Positions 6,836 through 9,501 of a stretch of DNA of 9,501 nucleotides are shown in pieces. Within the stretch, counting starts at the first letter, position 1; the number at the start of each line of letters is the position of its first letter. This DNA comes from XYA12-FULL-58-9 sp001798605 (lineage in GTDB: Bacteria; Myxococcota; XYA12-FULL-58-9), in contig DAINMX010000252.1 in NCBI GenBank assembly GCA_036736205.1, forward strand, positions 1-9,501, in the 5' to 3' direction. The translations under genes were made by a program, and so were the position numbers. The notes beneath the pieces were generated by a model, which searched no databases, was not told the DNA's origin, and worked only from the letters and a program-made list of their open reading frames with translations.

Positions 6836-7558
6836 ATGAGTTACACTGAAGACGAGCTATTGCCGCTGTCGGCGTTGCAACATCTGCTTTTCTGCGCGCG
6901 CCAGTGTGCGTTGATCCACGTCGAGCGACAGTGGCGTGACAACGCCCTGACCATCGAGGGCTTACACATGCATGCCAGGGTGGACGAGGACGGTCCGCAC
7001 CGAGAGGTACGCAAGGACCTGGTTGTGCTGCGGGGTATTGCGCTCCGATCGTTTCACCTCGGATTGGTCGGACGTGCGGATGTTGTGGAACTGCACCGCC
7101 CCGGACCGTTGCTGGCATCGGAGACTGGGCCGTCCGGCTTTGTGCCGTCGGTGCCGGTAGCCAATCTCGACGGAAATTGGGTGCCATATCCCTTGGACTA
7201 TAAGCGCGGCAAACCCAAGGAGAACCGTTGCGACGATGTTCAACTCTGTGCTCAGGCACTCTGCTTGGAGGAGATGCTCGGTGCCCACATTCCTGTGGGC
7301 GCGCTTTTCTACGGTCGCCAGCGGCGTCGACACGAAGTCTGTTTTGACAATGAGCTGCGGGTGTTAACGAGCGAGACGTCCACGCGATTGCACGAACTCA
7401 TTGCGAGTGGGGAAACGCCCTCAGCACCGAAACAGAAGAAATGCGAGCGGTGTTCCATGTTGTTGGTCTGCATGCCCGAAGCAATGAGTGCCAGTCGGTC
7501 GGCGGCGGATTACCTCGCGTCACAAATCCGTGATGCGTCCGGGGGAGAGGCATTATGA
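6836..7558 (+). CDS. cas4: Cas4, Fe-S exonuclease of the adaptation module
   Basis: Cas4 works with Cas1-Cas2 to select PAM-bearing prespacers and trim them. The 240-residue protein shows the family layout: C20 in LLFCARQC; the nuclease acid D82 in GRAD (79-82); the D121-Y-K123 catalytic pair in YPLDYKRGKPK, with Asp where many relatives have Glu; QLCAQALCLEEM (136-147), the RecB-like QxxxY-type helix; and C203, C206 and C212 in CERCSMLLVC, which with C20 would hold an iron-sulfur cluster. ATG 6836 is chosen because family proteins start near this YTEDELLPLSALQH text; GAAGGG at 6824-6829 lies 6 nt upstream. The frame is open further upstream, but that sequence is unlike Cas4. The stop overlaps the cas1 start (ATGA at 7555-7558). 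Confidence 0.94.
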   Translation: MSYTEDELLPLSALQHLLFCARQCALIHVERQWRDNALTIEGLHMHARVDEDGPHREVRKDLVVLRGIALRSFHLGLVGRADVVELHRPGPLLASETGPSGFVPSVPVANLDGNWVPYPLDYKRGKPKENRCDDVQLCAQALCLEEMLGAHIPVGALFYGRQRRRHEVCFDNELRVLTSETSTRLHELIASGETPSAPKQKKCERCSMLLVCMPEAMSASRSAADYLASQIRDASGGEAL

Positions 7559-8580
7559 AGAAACACCTCAACACACTTTTTGTCACCACCCAGGGTACCT
7601 ACCTCGCGACAGAGGGGGAGACAGTCGTTGTCAAGGTGGAGCATAAAGTGAAACTGCGCGTTCCGCTGCATATGCTCGAGGGTATCGTCTGTTTCGGCAA
7701 TGTCTCAGCCAGTCCGTTTCTGCTGGGTAGATGCGCCGAACGTGACGTTGGCGTCTCCTTTCTCACCGAGCGGGGCCGATTTCTGGCGCGACTGCAAGGC
7801 CCCGTGTCGGGCAACGTGCTGCTGCGCCGCCAGCAGTACCGCTGGGCTGACGACGGCGAGCGGTCGGCTACGGTGGCACGAGCATGTGTGGCGGCGAAGA
7901 TCGCCAACTGCCGGCGCGTCTTGCAGCGGGCGATTCGGGATCACGGTGGGCATTCTAAGGGGCTATTGGCAGCCGTTGATTCGCTTGCGCGAAGTATGAC
8001 GGGGCTTGCGGCCGCCGCGTCCGTTGATTCCATTCGTGGCATTGAGGGCGATTCTGCACGGGTGTATTTCAGTGTTTTTGACGATCTCGTGACCACCTCC
8101 GACGACGCGTTTCGGTTCAAGAAACGCACCAGGCGTCCGCCTACCGATGCTGTCAACGCCCTGTTGTCTTTTATCTACACGCTGCTGTTGCACGATATTG
8201 CCTCCGCACTCGAGGCTGTAGGTCTCGACCCGCAGGTCGGTTTCCTGCACCGTGACCGCCCAGGCCGGACGGGGCTGGCACTCGACCTGATGGAGGAGTT
8301 CCGCCCATTTCTAGCGGACCGACTCACCCTATCGCTCATCAACCGCAAGCAGATCGAGAGCGGGGGGTTCGAGGCGCGAGAAACCGGCGGCGTGTACATG
8401 GATGATGATACCCGCAAGACGGTTTTGGTCGCCTACCAGGAGCGCAAGGCGGAGGAGATCAAACACCCATTTTTGGGCGAAGAGACCACAGTGGGGATGT
8501 TGGTCCACCTGCAAGCGCGGCTATTGGCCCGACACTTGCGCGGGGACATCGACGCGTACCCCGCTTTCTTTTGGAAGTAA
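7555..8580 (+). CDS. cas1: Cas1, CRISPR spacer integrase
   Basis: Cas1 is the metal-dependent integrase that, with Cas2, inserts new spacers next to the leader. The 341-residue protein has the N-terminal beta domain (MKKHLNTLFVTTQGTYLA onward) and the helical catalytic domain. The expected metal ligands are present: E164 in IRGIEGDSAR, H232 in VGFLHRDRPGR, and D244/E247 in LALDLMEEFRPF. The length is normal for I-C. Start ATG 7555 overlaps the cas4 stop by the ATGA arrangement and has a GGGGGAGAGG stretch at 7541-7550, 4 nt upstream. No defect is seen, so the integrase should be functional. Confidence 0.97.
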   Translation: MKKHLNTLFVTTQGTYLATEGETVVVKVEHKVKLRVPLHMLEGIVCFGNVSASPFLLGRCAERDVGVSFLTERGRFLARLQGPVSGNVLLRRQQYRWADDGERSATVARACVAAKIANCRRVLQRAIRDHGGHSKGLLAAVDSLARSMTGLAAAASVDSIRGIEGDSARVYFSVFDDLVTTSDDAFRFKKRTRRPPTDAVNALLSFIYTLLLHDIASALEAVGLDPQVGFLHRDRPGRTGLALDLMEEFRPFLADRLTLSLINRKQIESGGFEARETGGVYMDDDTRKTVLVAYQERKAEEIKHPFLGEETTVGMLVHLQARLLARHLRGDIDAYPAFFWK

Positions 8581-8607
8581 TCGGGGTGCTGGAATCGGGA
8601 GGTAATG

Positions 8608-8898
8608 ATGCTCGTTGTCGTGAGCTATGATGTAGCTGCGAGTGATGTGGGAGGCCAGCGACGCCTTCGACGTGTGGCAAAGGCGTGTTTGGATTTCGGA
8701 CAGCGCGTCCAATACTCGTTGTTTGAGTGCGTCGTGGACCCCGAGCAGTGGACCCGGCTGAAGTTGCGCCTTCTCTTTGAAATCGACGTTGACCGAGACA
8801 GCTTGCGGTTCTACTTTCTCGGTGCCAACTATCGCAGGAGAATCGAGCATCATGGAGCGAAGGATGTCCCGTGTCTCGAAGGCCCTTTGGTGCTCTAG
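8608..8898 (+). CDS. cas2: Cas2, adaptation-complex scaffold
   Basis: Cas2 dimers bridge two Cas1 dimers and set spacer length. The 96-residue protein has a ferredoxin-like fold signature: first strand MLVVVSYDV with the conserved D8, GQRVQYSLFECVVD in the middle, and a late strand DRDSLRFYFLG. Two adjacent ATGs occur at 8605 and 8608. GGGAGG at 8597-8602 is only 2 nt from the first but 5 nt from the second, so 8608 is preferred and gives the usual MLVVV start. It lies 27 nt after cas1 and is the last gene before the leader. Confidence 0.96.
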   Translation: MLVVVSYDVAASDVGGQRRLRRVAKACLDFGQRVQYSLFECVVDPEQWTRLKLRLLFEIDVDRDSLRFYFLGANYRRRIEHHGAKDVPCLEGPLVL

Positions 8899-8908
8899 AA
8901 CGCAGGAT

Positions 8909-8952
8909 GCGCGAACCCTGAGCGATCATGATCTCCTGGGGAAGGCTCGCGC
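8909..8952. repeat. Imperfect inverted repeat in the leader
   Basis: GCGCGAACC (8909-8917) faces GGCTCGCGC (8944-8952), 8 of 9 pairs with one A-C mismatch, around a 26-nt loop that contains the palindrome GATCATGATC. A GCGCGAACC...GGTTCGCGC pair just after cas2 is something I remember from other I-C leaders, which would make it a conserved leader element; this needs an alignment to confirm. Confidence 0.55.
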
Positions 8953-9043
8953 AGGACGAAAGTCGTTCTTTGACAACTGAATACGAGATTGGAGGAAGCC
9001 AGGACCGACCGTCGCCGTGATCTCTCGCGGGAGTTCGCGCGTG

Positions 9044-9087
9044 TGCCTACCCAACGGCCTGGGATCTTTGGTAGTTTTGGGTAGGCA
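9044..9087. repeat. Perfect 11-bp inverted repeat adjoining the first CRISPR repeat
   Basis: TGCCTACCCAA (9044-9054) and TTGGGTAGGCA (9077-9087) are exact reverse complements separated by 22 nt. The right arm ends on the base before repeat 1 (9088). No T-run follows, so it is not a classical terminator. It could be a protein-binding site or a DNA/RNA hairpin at the integration point. Confidence 0.75.
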
Positions 9088-9501
9088 GTCGCCCCCCATG
9101 CGGGGGCGCGGATTGAAACGTTCTGGGAATCAGGACCGGCGATTGAAATTTACGGTCGCCCCCCATGCGGGGGCGCGGATTGAAACTATGCGTCTGGCGG
9201 GACTACTCGTTTGGCCACCTGTCGCCCCCCATGCGGGGGCGCGGATTGAAACTTGCGGGTAAGATGCTTTATCTTGCCTTTTATGTCGCCCCCCATGCGG
9301 GGGCGCGGATTGAAACTGTCTAAGGGTTCGAGAATCGCAAGACTTGACATGTCGCCCCCCATGCGGGGGCGCGGATTGAAACCTCAGGGTCCGTCAGCTC
9401 ACGGGTTGTTTCCCACGTCGCCCCCCATGCGGGGGCGCGGATTGAAACTACAGCCGAGGCATTGCGCGCGCGACCTTTTGACGTCGCCCCCCATGCGGGG
9501 G
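9088..9501 (+). CRISPR. Type I-C CRISPR array, truncated by the window end
   Basis: Six identical 32-nt repeats lie at 9088-9119, 9155-9186, 9221-9252, 9285-9316, 9351-9382 and 9417-9448; a seventh starts at 9483 and is cut after 19 nt. The repeat begins GTCGCCCCCCATGCGGGGGC and ends CGGATTGAAAC, the usual I-C form. Its bases 3-9 (CGCCCCC) pair with 15-21 (GGGGGCG) in a 7-bp hairpin with a 5-nt loop. Cutting after the stem would leave the 11-nt handle CGGATTGAAAC. Spacers are 35, 34, 32, 34, 34 and 34 nt. Transcription is left to right from the leader, so spacer 1 is the newest. All repeats are identical, as expected at the leader end. Spacer targets cannot be told from this window. Confidence 0.98.
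9258..9284 (+). terminator. Terminator-like hairpin within spacer 3
   Basis: GGTAAGAT (9258-9265) pairs with ATCTTGCC (9271-9278) as RNA, 8 pairs including one U-G wobble, with a 5-nt loop GCTTT, and is followed by TTTTAT. This has the form of a weak intrinsic terminator. It may simply be what the captured protospacer was. Whether it stops array transcription is unknown. Confidence 0.4.

Larger units (their letters stand above)
8899..9087 (+). promoter_or_regulatory. CRISPR leader
   Basis: The 189 nt between the cas2 stop and repeat 1 hold no gene and have the position of a leader, which carries the array promoter and the signals that direct spacer integration to repeat 1. It contains an imperfect inverted repeat (8909-8917/8944-8952), a palindrome GATCATGATC (8924-8933), a -35-like TTGACA at 8970-8975 without a convincing -10 at normal spacing, and an 11-bp perfect inverted repeat ending next to repeat 1. 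Confidence 0.85.

Noticed and set aside
8970..8975. TTGACA as a confirmed array promoter
   Set aside because: There is no credible -10 hexamer 15-19 nt downstream, so it is only noted as part of the leader.
9044..9087. Rho-independent terminator after cas2
   Set aside because: The 11-bp arms are followed directly by the CRISPR repeat with no T-run, and a terminator here would block the array.
9017..9262. An 81-codon frame containing repeated APHAGARIET units
   Set aside because: It is the translation of the CRISPR repeats and spacers, not a protein gene.
1017..9501. A wholly new defence system
   Set aside because: Gene order, protein families and repeat type all match canonical type I-C; only details of this copy are unusual.

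Overview
The window holds a nearly complete type I-C CRISPR-Cas locus, read entirely left to right: cas3 - cas5c - cas8c (with cas11c nested inside) - cas7c - cas4 - cas1 - cas2 - leader - CRISPR array. The array runs off the right edge. Gene order, protein lengths and signature motifs match the canonical I-C layout, so this is a known system; the interest lies in its departures from the norm. The cas genes are GC-rich, with strong G/C preference at third codon positions. This fits a high-GC bacterium, possibly a proteobacterium, but nothing here fixes the taxon.

Region by region. 1-1007 is visibly less GC-rich and looks like worn accessory DNA. It has a perfect 18-bp palindrome, short direct repeats, one 120-codon open frame of unknown function that is probably truncated at its 5' end, and a 17-codon ORF with a good ribosome-binding site just before cas3. 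1017-6622 carries the interference genes: Cas3 nuclease-helicase, Cas5c (the pre-crRNA endonuclease in I-C), Cas8c large subunit, Cas11c small subunit and Cas7c backbone. 6623-6835 is a gap that still reads open in the cas7 frame and resembles the tail of a DUF4143-type protein. 6836-8898 carries the adaptation genes cas4, cas1 and cas2. 8899-9087 is the leader. 9088-9501 is the array: six identical 32-nt repeats, six spacers of 32-35 nt and a seventh repeat cut by the window end.

How the parts should work together: Cas1-Cas2 with Cas4 insert PAM-selected spacers at the leader end. The array is transcribed away from cas2, and Cas5c cuts the repeat hairpin to leave an 11-nt handle. Cas5c, Cas7c, Cas8c and Cas11c form the surveillance complex, which recruits Cas3 to degrade the target. 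The adaptation genes, cas3, cas5c and cas7c all look intact. cas8c is interrupted by one reading-frame shift at about 4602-4607. Unless that is a sequencing error or is bypassed, full-length Cas8c would be missing, while Cas11c could still be made from an internal GTG behind its own Shine-Dalgarno sequence.

Other observations: an 11-bp inverted repeat ends exactly where repeat 1 begins; spacer 3 looks like an intrinsic terminator; spacer 1 contains 8 nt of the repeat's 3' end; and the start of cas7 is partly duplicated at the cas8c/cas7 junction. Family assignments come from motif recognition by eye; no database search was possible.
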